Of a stretch of 64,000 bases of DNA, positions 1 through 8,902 are shown in pieces. A program made the position numbers and the translations under genes. Location of the stretch: contig NZ_LWLB01000023.1 of the NCBI RefSeq assembly GCF_001905145.1, forward strand, positions 521,088-585,087. Reading direction: 5' to 3'. This DNA is from Nocardiopsis sp. TSRI0078 (lineage in GTDB: Bacteria; Actinomycetota; Actinomycetes; Streptosporangiales; Streptosporangiaceae). The notes under the pieces were generated by a model that did no database searches, was not told the origin of the DNA, and saw only the letters and a program-made list of their open reading frames with translations. Positions within the stretch are counted from its first letter, which is position 1; every line of letters begins with the position of its first letter.

Positions 1-480
1 TCGCCCGGGCGTGTCCTGCCGGACGCGGCGATCGTGGAGGCGGCGACGACCATGCCGCGCACCACGGCGGAGCTGGCCGACATCCGGCAGTTCGGGATCA
101 AGCTGGCGCGGCGCTACCTGACCACGTGGATCAAGGCGGTCAACCGGGCCCGCGACATGGCGCAGACCGATCTGCCCCGGCCCAACGCCCCGGGCGACGG
201 GCCGCCACCGGTGAACCGGTGGGCGGACCGGGCTCCGGAGGCGGCGAGCCGGCTGGAGTCGGTCCGGGCCACGGTCACGGGGATCGCCGAGGACGTCGTG
301 ATGCCGACCGAGAACCTGCTGCTGCCGGACACCGTGCGCCGCCTGGCGTGGGCACCGCCGCAGACCGTGGACCCCGACACCGTGGGACGTTTCCTGCGCG
401 AGCGCGGGGCCCGCGAGTGGCAGATCGGACTGACCGCGCAACCCCTGGCCACAGCGCTGCTCGAAGCCGAGAAGGCGTAG
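1..480 (+). CDS. rnd: Ribonuclease D, C-terminal part (5' end outside window)
   Basis: The open frame runs in from the window edge and stops at 478-480, leaving 159 residues. The visible part starts at the HRDC-type linker (GRVLPDAAIVEAA, then TTAELADIRQF), the usual layout in actinobacterial RNase D, where the DEDD 3'-5' exonuclease domain lies upstream and a helical HRDC region binds RNA. The catalytic domain is off the window, so activity cannot be judged. A GTG at 34 could be read as a start, but the homologous-looking residues before it argue that this is the end of a longer gene. The position before dxs matches the actinobacterial gene order Rv2681-Rv2682c (recalled). Confidence 0.75.
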   Translation, partial: SPGRVLPDAAIVEAATTMPRTTAELADIRQFGIKLARRYLTTWIKAVNRARDMAQTDLPRPNAPGDGPPPVNRWADRAPEAASRLESVRATVTGIAEDVVMPTENLLLPDTVRRLAWAPPQTVDPDTVGRFLRERGAREWQIGLTAQPLATALLEAEKA

Positions 481-513
481 CCTTTTACCCTCCTCTCACC
501 CGACGAATCCAAG

Positions 514-529
514 GGTGACCGAAGTCACC
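514..529 (+). terminator. Small hairpin after rnd
   Basis: GGTGAC-cgaa-GTCACC forms a 6-bp stem with a GNRA-like loop 34 nt after the rnd stop. It lacks a T-tract, so it is a weak terminator at best. A second inverted repeat, CCTTGG-gagta-CCAAGG, follows at 593-609, in the probable promoter region of the next gene. Confidence 0.35.
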
Positions 530-671
530 ACCCCCCAAGGGCGTTTGGTGCCTGTTCCGTAGCCCCATGTCCGATTAAGTTATAGAAACGTGCCTTGGGA
601 GTACCAAGGCCTTGTCCAACGGGAGTTATGCCGCAGGCCACAAGCCGCGGTGCGCGAGCAGGGGAAAAGTG

Positions 672-1721
672 GTGAGTGTGCTGACGTTCTGGCGTGCGTT
701 GCTGCGCGAGACCGGGCTGAAGGGTGCGTCCAAGACCCGTTCGGCCGATACCGCCGCGCCCACGCGCGAGGAGCACCCCGTGGAACAGTCGGCCACGGTG
801 CCCGTGCCGAGCCCGGCACCGGTGGGCGGCGCGCCCACCGAGCCGCTGTCCCTGCCCGAGGAACGGGGGGAGTCGTCGGCCGCCGAGGCGTCGACCGCGA
901 GGACGCGGGTCGCCGAGGCGGACGGGGCGCCCACGCCCGCCCCCACGGCCGGGATGCGTGCCGCCTCCCTGGAGCGGACGCTGCGGTCCCTGGTGGAGCG
1001 GCTGGGCACCGAGCACCCGGACACGATCACCGCACGCAACAACCTGGCGACCAAGTACGCGCAGATGGGGCGCCGCCAGGCGGCCGTGCAGCAGTTCGAG
1101 CTGGCGCTGGCCGAGGCGGTGGAGGTCTTCGGTGACGAGCACCCGCGCACCGAGATCATCCGCGAGAACCTGGCCTGGGCCTACGAGGACGCCGGTCGGC
1201 CCGCGGACGCCTCCGGGCAGTGGGAGCTGCTGCTGCGCGAGCGCGAGCGCCAGTTCGGCCCCTCCGACGAGGACACGGTGGAGGCGCGCATGCGCCTGGC
1301 GGTCTGCTACCGGCGCAGCGGGCGCCTGGACGCGGCCGTGGCGCACTACGAGCGGGCCATCGAGGACGTGTCCTCGACCGAGCGCCGCGAGGAGCTGCGG
1401 CTGGGCCTGAGCGCCGCGCAGAACATGTCCGGGCGGTACGACGAGGCGATCACGCAGCTGCGGATGGTGCTGGCCGGACGGCGGCGCCGGATGGGCAAGG
1501 GCCACCTGGACACCCTGACGGTGCACCACCGGTTGGGCCGCGCCTACACCCAGGCGGGCCGCCCCGACGAGGCGGTGGAGGTGCTGCGCGACGCCTACCG
1601 TGTGGCGCTGAACTCCTCCGGCGACCCGGAGGTGCGGCGGCTGACCCTGCGGCTGCGCCGCGACCTGGCCGGCGCCTACAACGCCGCCGGCCGCCACCGC
1701 GAGGCCAAGGCCCTGCTGTAG
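672..1721 (+). CDS. Tetratricopeptide-repeat protein
   Basis: A 349-residue protein. The first 110 residues are low-complexity (Ala/Glu/Pro/Thr). The rest is tandem TPR helices of the kinesin-light-chain/TPR_10-12 type: LGTEHPDTITARNNLA, FGDEHPRTEIIRENLAWAY, FGPSDEDTVEARMRLAVCY, and a fourth unit beginning GHLDTLTVHHRLGRAY. TPRs bind partner proteins; the partner is unknown. No signal peptide or enzyme domain is visible, so it is probably cytoplasmic. The frame is open from 612, but GTG at 672 (or 669) follows an AGGGGAA ribosome site at 660-666 and is preferred. It stands alone between two intergenic regions and ends in a strong terminator. Confidence 0.75.
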   Translation: MSVLTFWRALLRETGLKGASKTRSADTAAPTREEHPVEQSATVPVPSPAPVGGAPTEPLSLPEERGESSAAEASTARTRVAEADGAPTPAPTAGMRAASLERTLRSLVERLGTEHPDTITARNNLATKYAQMGRRQAAVQQFELALAEAVEVFGDEHPRTEIIRENLAWAYEDAGRPADASGQWELLLRERERQFGPSDEDTVEARMRLAVCYRRSGRLDAAVAHYERAIEDVSSTERREELRLGLSAAQNMSGRYDEAITQLRMVLAGRRRRMGKGHLDTLTVHHRLGRAYTQAGRPDEAVEVLRDAYRVALNSSGDPEVRRLTLRLRRDLAGAYNAAGRHREAKALL

Positions 1722-1740
1722 GGCGTGAGCGGAACCGTTG

Positions 1741-1774
1741 CTCGGGGCCGGGGGTGCCAACCCCCGGCCCCGAG
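1741..1774 (+). terminator. Strong hairpin terminator after TPR gene
   Basis: A perfect 15-bp stem (CTCGGGGCCGGGGGT, 1741-1755, paired with 1760-1774) with loop GCCA, starting 20 nt after the TPR stop codon. There is no T-tract, as is common in high-GC actinomycetes. Confidence 0.75.
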
Positions 1775-2173
1775 GCGTGTGCGGGGGGTGCGCCGCGGTG
1801 TGTCAGGGTGTGCCCCGGGTCCGGCGGTGGGAGGACGTCCGGCGGTGAGGGCGTCGATGACGTACCCGGCCATGAGGGGGCGGGCCAGGCCGGTGACGCC
1901 GCCCGGGAAGGTGAGCGCTCCTCCCCGAAGGAGCACGCGCCGGCGGAGCCGGACGTGCTCCCACAATCGGCGCGAAGGCGCCCTGGGCGCGGCCCGGGGC
2001 ATCGCCGGGCGGGGCCCGTGTCCTGGCTGTCCGCTCCCCCGCCACGTGCCACCCGGGATGTGGTCGTCCGCACGGAGTCCGCGCCGAGCCGACCGTGCGC
2101 CGACCGCGGGGACCACCGACGGGGGTCGCGGACCGTCCCTGGTGCGCCGCATCGGCCGAACTTGCCGGACCGG
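1775..2173. other. Intergenic region, no gene recognised
   Basis: About 400 bases. Several open frames exist on both strands, but their translations are Arg/Pro/Gly-rich, lack family features and have no convincing ribosome sites. I see no gene here. Confidence 0.6.
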
Positions 2174-2205
2174 GCTACTCGCACAAGTTGTTACTGACGA
2201 GTAGC
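2174..2205 (+). promoter_or_regulatory. Inverted repeat in the fadAB promoter region (candidate operator)
   Basis: GCTACTCG (2174-2181) and CGAGTAGC (2198-2205) are a perfect 8-bp inverted repeat with a 16-nt spacer. A nested dyad TACT-gacg-AGTA overlaps its right arm. The element lies 45 nt upstream of the GTG of the thiolase gene. Size and position fit a TetR- or GntR-type fatty-acid regulator site. The regulator is not identified. Confidence 0.45.
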
Positions 2206-2249
2206 ATGGGTGGAACAGTCCACCCACCCCTTGGAGAAGGAGGGCAATC

Positions 2250-3449
2250 GTGCCGCGAACTGCCCGCGATGTCGTGTTTGTCGACGGGGTCCGCACCCCG
2301 TTCGGCAAGTCTGGCAAGGGTCTCTACGCCGAGACACGCGCCGACGACCTCGTCGTACGCGTGATCCGCGAACTGATGCGCCGCAACCCGGGCCTGCCCG
2401 CCGAGCGCGTCGACGAGGTCGCCATCGCCGCCACCACCCAGATCGGCGACCAGGGCCTGACGATCGGGCGCAGCGCCGCGATCCTCGCCGGGTTGCCGAG
2501 CAGCGTCCCCGGCTACGCCATCGACCGCATGTGCGCCGGTGCGCTCACGGCCGTCACCACCTCCGGCGCCGGCATCTCCTTCGGTGCCTACGACGTGGTC
2601 ATCGCGGGCGGTGTCGAGCACATGGGCCGCCACCCCATGGGCGAGGGCGTCGACCCCAACCCGCGCTTCCTCTCCGAGAAGCTCGTGGACCCGTCCGCGC
2701 TGGTCATGGGCAACACCGCCGAGAACCTGCACGACCGGTTCCCGAGCATCACCAAGGAGCGCGCCGACGCCTACGCGGTGCGCAGCCAGGAGAAGGTCGC
2801 CAAGGCCTACGCCGACGGCAAGATCCAGGAGGACCTGGTCGAGGTCCTGGTCCGCTCCCTGGAGCAGGGCTACGGCCTGGCCACCCGGGACGAGCCGCCG
2901 CGGCCGGGCACCACCATGGAGTCGCTGGCCTCCCTGAAGACCCCGTTCCGCGCGCACGGCAACGTGACGCCCGGCAACGCCGCCGGCCTCAACGACGGCG
3001 CCACCGGCGCCCTCCTGGCCGCCGAGGACGTGACCCAGGAGCTGGGGCTGGACGCCAGGATGCGCCTGGTGGACTTCTCCTTCGCCGGCGTGGACCCCGA
3101 GGTCATGGGCGTGGGCCCGGTCCCCGCCACCGAGAAGCTGTTCGCCCGCCAGGGCATCTCGATGGACGAGATCGGCCTCATCGAGATCAACGAGGCCTTC
3201 GCCGTGCAGGTGCTGGCCTTCCTGGAGCACTTCGGCCTCGCCGACGACGACGCCCGCGTCAACCAGTGGGGCGGCGCCATCGCCATGGGCCACCCGCTGG
3301 CCTCCTCGGGCGTGCGCCTGATGATGCAGCTCGCGCGCCAGTTCGCCGAGCGCCCCGACGTCCGCTACGGCCTGACCACCATGTGCGTGGGCATGGGCAT
3401 GGGCGGAACCGTCCTGTGGGAGAACACCAACTACGAGGGGGGCAAGTGA
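2250..3449 (+). CDS. fadA: Acetyl-CoA acyltransferase (thiolase), beta-oxidation
   Basis: 399 residues, the normal size for a thiolase. It cleaves 3-ketoacyl-CoA with CoA to give acetyl-CoA and a shortened acyl-CoA. The acylated cysteine is C95 in IDRMCAGALT. The C-terminal GGAIAMGHPLASSG motif carries H348, and C379 lies in TTMCVGMGMGG, completing the triad. The GTG start at 2250 follows GGAGAAGGAGGG. The stop overlaps the next start (GTGA), so it is translationally coupled to the hydratase/dehydrogenase and the pair forms a FadA/FadB trifunctional beta-oxidation complex. The candidate operator at 2174-2205 may control it. Similar to S. coelicolor SCO6027 by position and type (recalled). Confidence 0.93.
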   Translation: MPRTARDVVFVDGVRTPFGKSGKGLYAETRADDLVVRVIRELMRRNPGLPAERVDEVAIAATTQIGDQGLTIGRSAAILAGLPSSVPGYAIDRMCAGALTAVTTSGAGISFGAYDVVIAGGVEHMGRHPMGEGVDPNPRFLSEKLVDPSALVMGNTAENLHDRFPSITKERADAYAVRSQEKVAKAYADGKIQEDLVEVLVRSLEQGYGLATRDEPPRPGTTMESLASLKTPFRAHGNVTPGNAAGLNDGATGALLAAEDVTQELGLDARMRLVDFSFAGVDPEVMGVGPVPATEKLFARQGISMDEIGLIEINEAFAVQVLAFLEHFGLADDDARVNQWGGAIAMGHPLASSGVRLMMQLARQFAERPDVRYGLTTMCVGMGMGGTVLWENTNYEGGK

Positions 3450-5539
3450 GCACCGCGATCGAACAAGCACGAGAACTGTTCAGCGACGAGGTCGTCACCA
3501 AGGCGCTCTCCCGTGACGTCGAACTCCCCTACGGCGCGGGCACCGCGGTCCTGATCACGCTGGACAACGGGCACGACCACACCAAGCCCAACACCTTCGG
3601 CCCCAGCGGGCTGCTGAGCCTGGACGCGGCGATCGAGGCCGCCAGGGCGCGCACCGACATCGTGGCCGTGGCCGTCACCGGCAAGCCGTTCATCTTCGCC
3701 GTGGGCGCGGACCTGACCGGTGTCCCCGCGATCCAAAGCCGCGAGCAGGCGCACGCCATCGGCAAGCTGGGCCACGACGTGTTCCGCAAGCTCGGCGAGC
3801 TGGACGTGCCGACCTTCGCGCTGGTCAACGGCGCGGCCATGGGCGGCGGCGTGGAGGTGGCGCTGCACTGCACCTACCGCACCATCTCCTCGGGCGTGCC
3901 CGCGGTCGCGCTGCCCGAGGCCTTCCTGGGCCTGGTCCCCGGCTGGGGCGGCACCTACCTGCTGCCGAACCTGGTCGGCGCCGAGAAGGCCCTCAAGGTC
4001 ATCGTCGACAACCCGCTCGCCCAGAACAAGATGCTCAAGGGCAAGCAGGCCTTCGAGCTGGGCATCGCCGACGCGATGTTCGAGCCCGCCGACTTCGTGG
4101 AGGAGTCGCTGCGCTGGGCCGCCAAGGTCGTCAAGGGCGACGTCGTGGTCGAGCGCCCCGAGATCGACAAGGGCGAGGCCTGGGACAACGCGGTCAACAT
4201 GGCCCGCTTCACCGTCGAGGGCAAGCTGCACGGCGCCGCCCCCGCTCCGGTCCGCGCGGTCGAGCTGGTCGCCGAGGCCAGGAACCGCACGCGTGACGAG
4301 GGCTTCGCCGCCGAGGACGACGCCCTGGCCGACCTGATCATGAGCGACGAGCTCAAGGCGGGCCTGTACGCGTTCGACCTGGTGCAAAAGCGCGCCAAGC
4401 GCCCGGCGGGCGCCCCGGACAAGTCGCTGGCCCGCAAGGTCACCAAGGTCGGCGTCGTCGGCGCCGGCCTGATGGCCGGCCAGCTGGCGCTGCTGTTCGC
4501 CCGCCGCCTGGACGTGCCGGTCGTCATGACCGACCTGGACCAGGAGCGCCTGGACAAGGGCGTGGCCTACGTGCACGGCGAGGTCGACAAGCTCCTGGGC
4601 AAGGGCCGCATCAACGGCGACAAGGCCAACCACCTCAAGTCCCTGGTGAGCGGTTCGCTGACCAAGGACGCCTTCTCCGACGCCGACTTCGTCATCGAGG
4701 CCGTGTTCGAGAAGATGGAGGTCAAGAAGCAGGTGTTCGCCGAGGTGGAGGCCGTGGTCTCCCCCGAGGCGGTCCTGGCGACCAACACCTCCTCCCTGTC
4801 GATCACCGAGATGGCCTCCGAGCTGAAGCACCCCGAGCGGGTCGTGGGCTTCCACTTCTTCAACCCGGTCGCGGTCCTGCCGCTGCTGGAGATCGTCCGC
4901 GGTGAGAGGACCGACGACGCGGCCCTGGCCACGGCCTTCGCCACCGCCAAGAAGCTGAAGAAGACCGCGGTGCTGTGCAAGGACGCCCCGGCGTTCGTGG
5001 TCAACCGCCTGCTCACCCTGTTCATGGGCGAGGTCCTGGGTGCCGTCGGCGAGGGCACCGAGCCCGAGGTGGCCGACCGCGCGGTGGCCCCCCTGGGCCT
5101 GCCGATGTCGCCGCTGATGCTGCTGCAGCTGGTGGGTCCGGCGGTCGCGCTGCACGTGTCCGAGACACTGCACGAGGCGTTCCCGGAGCGCTTCGCGGTC
5201 TCCGCCGAGCTGGCCGAGATCGTGAAGGCCGGCAAGACGGAGGTCTTCGCCCCGGACCTCACGATCGACCCCGAGGTGAAGAAGCTCCTCAGCGGCGGCG
5301 ACAGCCCGTCCGAGGAGAGCGAGATCCTGGACCGGGCGCTGCGCGCGCTCGCCCGGGAGGTCCAGATCATGCTGGACGAGGGCGTGGTGGCCGAGGCCGC
5401 CGACATCGACCTGTGCCTGATCACCGGTGCGGGCTGGCCGTTCCACACCGGCGGCATCACCCCGTACCTGGACAAGGTCGGGGTGTCCGAGGCCGTGAAC
5501 GGCAAGCGGTTCCACGAGGGCGACCCGAAGGCGTTCTAG
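3446..5539 (+). CDS. fadB: Enoyl-CoA hydratase / 3-hydroxyacyl-CoA dehydrogenase (FadB-type)
   Basis: 697 residues, two fused enzymes. Residues about 20-220 are a crotonase domain with the oxyanion-hole segment NGAAMGGGVEVAL and the second catalytic Glu region LPEAFLGLVPGWGG. From about residue 333 comes the NAD-binding 3-hydroxyacyl-CoA dehydrogenase with [11 protein letters not shown], the catalytic His region GFHFFNPV, and a C-terminal substrate domain. Together these hydrate enoyl-CoA and oxidise 3-hydroxyacyl-CoA, feeding FadA. The frame is open from 2210, but that stretch lies inside fadA. The real start is GTG 3446, overlapping the fadA stop by 4 nt. A strong terminator follows. Confidence 0.93.
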   Translation: MSTAIEQARELFSDEVVTKALSRDVELPYGAGTAVLITLDNGHDHTKPNTFGPSGLLSLDAAIEAARARTDIVAVAVTGKPFIFAVGADLTGVPAIQSREQAHAIGKLGHDVFRKLGELDVPTFALVNGAAMGGGVEVALHCTYRTISSGVPAVALPEAFLGLVPGWGGTYLLPNLVGAEKALKVIVDNPLAQNKMLKGKQAFELGIADAMFEPADFVEESLRWAAKVVKGDVVVERPEIDKGEAWDNAVNMARFTVEGKLHGAAPAPVRAVELVAEARNRTRDEGFAAEDDALADLIMSDELKAGLYAFDLVQKRAKRPAGAPDKSLARKVTKVGVVGAGLMAGQLALLFARRLDVPVVMTDLDQERLDKGVAYVHGEVDKLLGKGRINGDKANHLKSLVSGSLTKDAFSDADFVIEAVFEKMEVKKQVFAEVEAVVSPEAVLATNTSSLSITEMASELKHPERVVGFHFFNPVAVLPLLEIVRGERTDDAALATAFATAKKLKKTAVLCKDAPAFVVNRLLTLFMGEVLGAVGEGTEPEVADRAVAPLGLPMSPLMLLQLVGPAVALHVSETLHEAFPERFAVSAELAEIVKAGKTEVFAPDLTIDPEVKKLLSGGDSPSEESEILDRALRALAREVQIMLDEGVVAEAADIDLCLITGAGWPFHTGGITPYLDKVGVSEAVNGKRFHEGDPKAF

Positions 5540-5558
5540 CCCTCCCCGAGCCCGCGGC

Positions 5559-5588
5559 GGGCCCGGCGTCCATGAGGACGCCGGGCCC
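5559..5588 (+). terminator. Terminator after fadAB (repeat copy 1)
   Basis: GGGCCCGGCGTCC and GGACGCCGGGCCC form a perfect 13-bp stem with loop ATGA, followed by GTTTT, a good intrinsic terminator. The surrounding 47 bp (5545-5591) recur almost unchanged at 6541-6587. Confidence 0.85.
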
Positions 5589-5680
5589 GTTTTCGCTGTT
5601 CGACCGCCACGAACACGAAAAACCCCCACATAATTACTAAGCGTACATACCTGACAGTAGCCCTGTGTAACGTCTGGCTC

Positions 5681-6540
5681 GTGGCCATATCCGCTGAACA
5701 CCAGATCTACGCCGAACTGTTCGCCGACGCGCCCGACACGGCCGTCGGCTTCCTGCGCGGCCTCGGAGTGGACGTACCGGATCACGACCGGAGCGAGGTC
5801 ACCTCGTGCGACCTCGGCCATGTCGATCCCGTCGAGCGTCGGTCGGACGTCGCGATCATGCTGCGCGGTCCTGGCGGGGACGGTCCCCCCGACAAGCTGA
5901 TGGGCATCGTCGTGGAGGTCCAACGCGACGAGAAGGAGCGCAAGCGCTTCACCTGGCCCGAGTATGTCGCCGCCCTGCGGTCGAAGCACGAGTGCCCGGT
6001 CGTCCCGCTGACCATCTGCCCCCACAGTCCGTGGCCGACTGGTACGCCGAGCCGATCCGCCTCGGCCACCCCGGCTTCGTCCTGCGCCCCCTGGTGGTGG
6101 GTCCGTCCGGGATCCCGGTCGTCACCGACCCGGAGGAGGTGAAACGGTGCCCGTCCCTGGGCGTGCTGTCCGCCGCCGCGCACGGCGGTCAGGACATGGA
6201 TGTACTGAAAGCCCTGCACACCGGCCTGGACCTGATCGACCGGGAAAGGGCCACGAAGTACATTGGATTCACGTTGAACCTGCTGGCGAAGACCGAGGGA
6301 CAGGCGGCTCCGGAGGAGCTGATGATGACGGACACGTACGAGTACAGCAGTGCCTGGACCGAGAGCCTCAAGGCCGAGGGGCGGGCCGAGGACGTCCTAC
6401 TCTTCCTGAACGCATGCGGTGTCGACGTACCCGAGGAGGCGCGCAGGCGCATCAGCGAATGTCGCGACCTCGACCAGCTCGGCCTCTGGGTCCGACGGGC
6501 CGCCACCATCAACCACATCGACGAACTTTTCGCCGAGTGA
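5681..6540 (+). pseudogene. PD-(D/E)XK-like hypothetical protein, frameshifted in a C-run
   Basis: The first frame (GTG 5681) reads well through RSDVAIMLRG, GIVVEVQRDEKERKRFTWPEYVAALR to VVPLTICP. Good sequence then continues one frame over (SVADWYAEPIRLGHPGFVLRPLVVGP) to the stop at 6540. Adding one C to the C5 run at 6019-6023 restores a single 286-residue frame (LTICPPQSVADWY). Members of this actinobacterial family, as I remember them, join the halves as CVDG..ATWCARPIELGHPG and end in DLDQLxxWVRRAA, matching the 3' part here. D...EVQ is a nuclease-like core of the Rpn/transposase-associated PD-(D/E)XK class, so a DNA-acting role is possible. It could be a sequencing error, a true pseudogene, or a phase-variable gene. 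Near-identical terminators flank it. Confidence 0.75.
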
Positions 6541-6554
6541 CCCGAGCCCGCGGC

Positions 6555-6584
6555 GGGCCCGGCGTCCACGAGGACGCCGGGCCC
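6555..6584 (+). terminator. Terminator, repeat copy 2
   Basis: The same 13-bp stem as at 5559-5588, with loop ACGA instead of ATGA. It starts 15 nt after the stop of the frameshifted gene. The 47-bp unit 6541-6587 differs from 5545-5591 at one base. It also faces the end of the MMPL gene on the other strand. Confidence 0.8.
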
Positions 6585-6639
6585 GTTCGCCGTGTGCCGG
6601 GCGGGAGTCGTCACAGCACGCCCCGGCCCGAGGAGCGGG

Positions 6640-8871
6640 TCACACGCCCACGTGCACCCGCGGCCTCTCCCCCGCCTCGCGCACGGCCTCGGGGGCCTCG
6701 TCGGGGTCCCCGCCCTCGAAGATGCCGATCCGGTCGTGCAGCCAGCGCAGCGGGCGCGGCAGCCACCAGTTGGCACCGCCGAGCAGGCGCATCGTGGCGG
6801 GCACCATCACCGCGCGGACCAGGGTGGCGTCCACGAGCACCGCGATGGCCAGGCCGATCCCGATGATCTTCAGGAAGAGCAGGCCCGAGGTGCCCATCGC
6901 CAGGAGCACGACCATCAGCAGGATCGCCGCGCTGGTGATGATCTGGCCCGTGTGCTGGAGCCCCGCGGCCACCGAGCGGGTGTTGTCCCCGGTGCGCAGG
7001 TACTCCTCGCGCACGCGGCTGAGCAGGAACAGCTCGTAGTCCATCGCCAGTCCGAAGGCCACGATGGTGATCAGCACCAGGTAGGTGGGATCGATGGTGC
7101 CCACGGCGTCGAAGCCGAGCGGTCCGGCCAGGCCGCCCTCCTGGAACCCCCAGACCACCACTCCCAGGGAGGAGCCCAGGGAGAGCGCGCCCATGAGGAC
7201 GGCCTTGACCGGCAGGACCACCGACCCGAAGGCGAGGAAGAGCAGGAGCAGGGTCGCCCCGGCGATGAAGCCCACGGTCATGGGCGCCGCGTCGACGATC
7301 GCCGCCACGTTGTCCTGCTGCATGGCGGCCACACCGCCGACCAGGCTCTCCCGCGCTCCCTCGGGGAGCGGTTCGCCGCGCACGTCGTCCACCAGCCGGG
7401 CGACCTCCGGGGAGTCGGAGGCGCCCTGGTAGGCGACCACGACGTGGGCGACGCCGTCGCCGGTGCGCTCGACGCGGGCGAGGGAGGCCTCGGGCAGGTC
7501 GCCCAGGCGTTCGGCGTACTCCTCCAGGTCCTCGTCGGCGGTGTCGCCGAGCACGGCGACGTTGAGTCGGCCCAGGCCTCCGGCGGGGAAGTCCTCGGAC
7601 AGGGACTCGGACGCGATCCGGGTCCCGGCGTCGGAGGGGAGGTAGCGCTGGTCGGTGGAGCCGAGCTCGGTGGAGGCCAGGCCGGAGCTGAAGACCAGCA
7701 GGACGCCGCCGACCGCGACCAGGGACACGGCGGGGCCGCGCATGACGGTGCGGGCCAGGCGCCACCAGAACCCGGCGTTCTCGTGCACGGTGCCGGTGAC
7801 GGTGCGGCGGGGCAGCGGCAGGGGCAGCCTGAGGCGGTCGATCCGGTGGCCGACCACGGACATGAGCGCCGGCAGGAAGACCAGCGCGGCCAGCAGGTCG
7901 AACAGCACGACGGCGATACCGCCCCAGCCGATCGACTTGAGGATGGGCTGGGGGAAGAAGAGCAGCCCCGCGAAGGCGATGCCGACGGTGACGCCGGAGA
8001 AGGCCACGGTGCGCCCGGCGGTGTCGACGGTGCGGCTCACCGCGGCGGCGAGGCCGCGGCCCCGGCCCAGCTCCTCGCGGAAGCGGCTGACCATGAACAG
8101 TCCGTAGTCGATCGCCAGCCCCAGGCCCAGGATGGTGGAGACGTTGATCGCGAACACCGACACGTCGGTGACGTGGGTCAGCAGGCGCAGGAGGGTCAGC
8201 GATCCGAGGATGGCCAGGCCGCCCACGGCGAGAGGGACCAGGCCCGCGACCACTCCGCCGAAGATCAGGACCAGCAGGACCAGCAGGATCGGCAGGGTGA
8301 TGAGCTCGGCGCGGACGACGTCGCTCTCGGCGGTCTCCGACAGCTCGTGCTCGACCGCGATCGGGCCGCCCAGGTGGACCTCCAGGTTGCTGGAGTCCAG
8401 GTGCGCGGCGACCTCCTCGTACTGGTGGAGGCGCTCGGCGTGCGTCTGCCCGCTGAGGGTCACGGGGATGTAGACGGCGTGCATGTCCTCGGCCACGAGC
8501 ATGCCGCGCTCGGTCTCGCCGAGCTCCTCGTCGAGGTAGAGGTCGAAGTCCGCGACGGCGTCCTCGGGCATGTCGTCGGCGATGCGCTGGACGGCCGCGG
8601 CGAAGGTGGGGTTGTCCACCCTCAGCTCGTCGCTGCGGTAGACGGCGACGATGTCGACGTCGTCGTGTCCCAGTTCCTCCTCCAGGACGCGGGTGGCCCG
8701 CGAGGACTCGGAGTCGGGGTCCTCGAACCCGCTCTCGCTGACGTCGGAGAAGACCCCCGAGCCCCAGACGGCTGCGAAGACGGCGAAGAGCGCGGTGGCG
8801 GCCAGGACCGCCCAACGGAAGCGGTGGGTTCCCAGCCCGAGCCGCCCGAAAAGCCCCGTGTGTGTCGGCAT
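6640..8871 (-). CDS. MMPL-family RND transporter
   Basis: 743 residues with the classic MmpL layout: TM1 at about 18-38, a first extracytoplasmic loop, a TM bundle with GLGLAIDYGLFMVSRFREEL, a second large loop (about 375-520), and a second TM bundle with the twin motif FGLAMDYELFLLSRVREEYL. The buried Asp of each bundle (AIDY, AMDY) is the expected proton relay. Such proteins export lipids or hydrophobic drugs using the proton gradient; the substrate here is unknown. The ATG start follows GGAGGGG. It is transcribed divergently from a TetR regulator, with tandem repeats in between, so it is probably under that repressor. Confidence 0.9.
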   Translation of the reverse strand: MPTHTGLFGRLGLGTHRFRWAVLAATALFAVFAAVWGSGVFSDVSESGFEDPDSESSRATRVLEEELGHDDVDIVAVYRSDELRVDNPTFAAAVQRIADDMPEDAVADFDLYLDEELGETERGMLVAEDMHAVYIPVTLSGQTHAERLHQYEEVAAHLDSSNLEVHLGGPIAVEHELSETAESDVVRAELITLPILLVLLVLIFGGVVAGLVPLAVGGLAILGSLTLLRLLTHVTDVSVFAINVSTILGLGLAIDYGLFMVSRFREELGRGRGLAAAVSRTVDTAGRTVAFSGVTVGIAFAGLLFFPQPILKSIGWGGIAVVLFDLLAALVFLPALMSVVGHRIDRLRLPLPLPRRTVTGTVHENAGFWWRLARTVMRGPAVSLVAVGGVLLVFSSGLASTELGSTDQRYLPSDAGTRIASESLSEDFPAGGLGRLNVAVLGDTADEDLEEYAERLGDLPEASLARVERTGDGVAHVVVAYQGASDSPEVARLVDDVRGEPLPEGARESLVGGVAAMQQDNVAAIVDAAPMTVGFIAGATLLLLFLAFGSVVLPVKAVLMGALSLGSSLGVVVWGFQEGGLAGPLGFDAVGTIDPTYLVLITIVAFGLAMDYELFLLSRVREEYLRTGDNTRSVAAGLQHTGQIITSAAILLMVVLLAMGTSGLLFLKIIGIGLAIAVLVDATLVRAVMVPATMRLLGGANWWLPRPLRWLHDRIGIFEGGDPDEAPEAVREAGERPRVHVGV

Positions 8872-8902
8872 ACGCCGCCCCTCCAGGAAACAGACTTCAT
8901 GT

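Noticed and set aside
2210..3445. Upstream extension of the fadB frame
   Set aside because: It overlaps the whole thiolase gene; its translation is Arg-rich nonsense and GTG 3446 has the normal coupled arrangement.
3431..6025. 864-codon open frame on the minus strand
   Set aside because: Shadow of fadB and the nuclease-like gene; low complexity.
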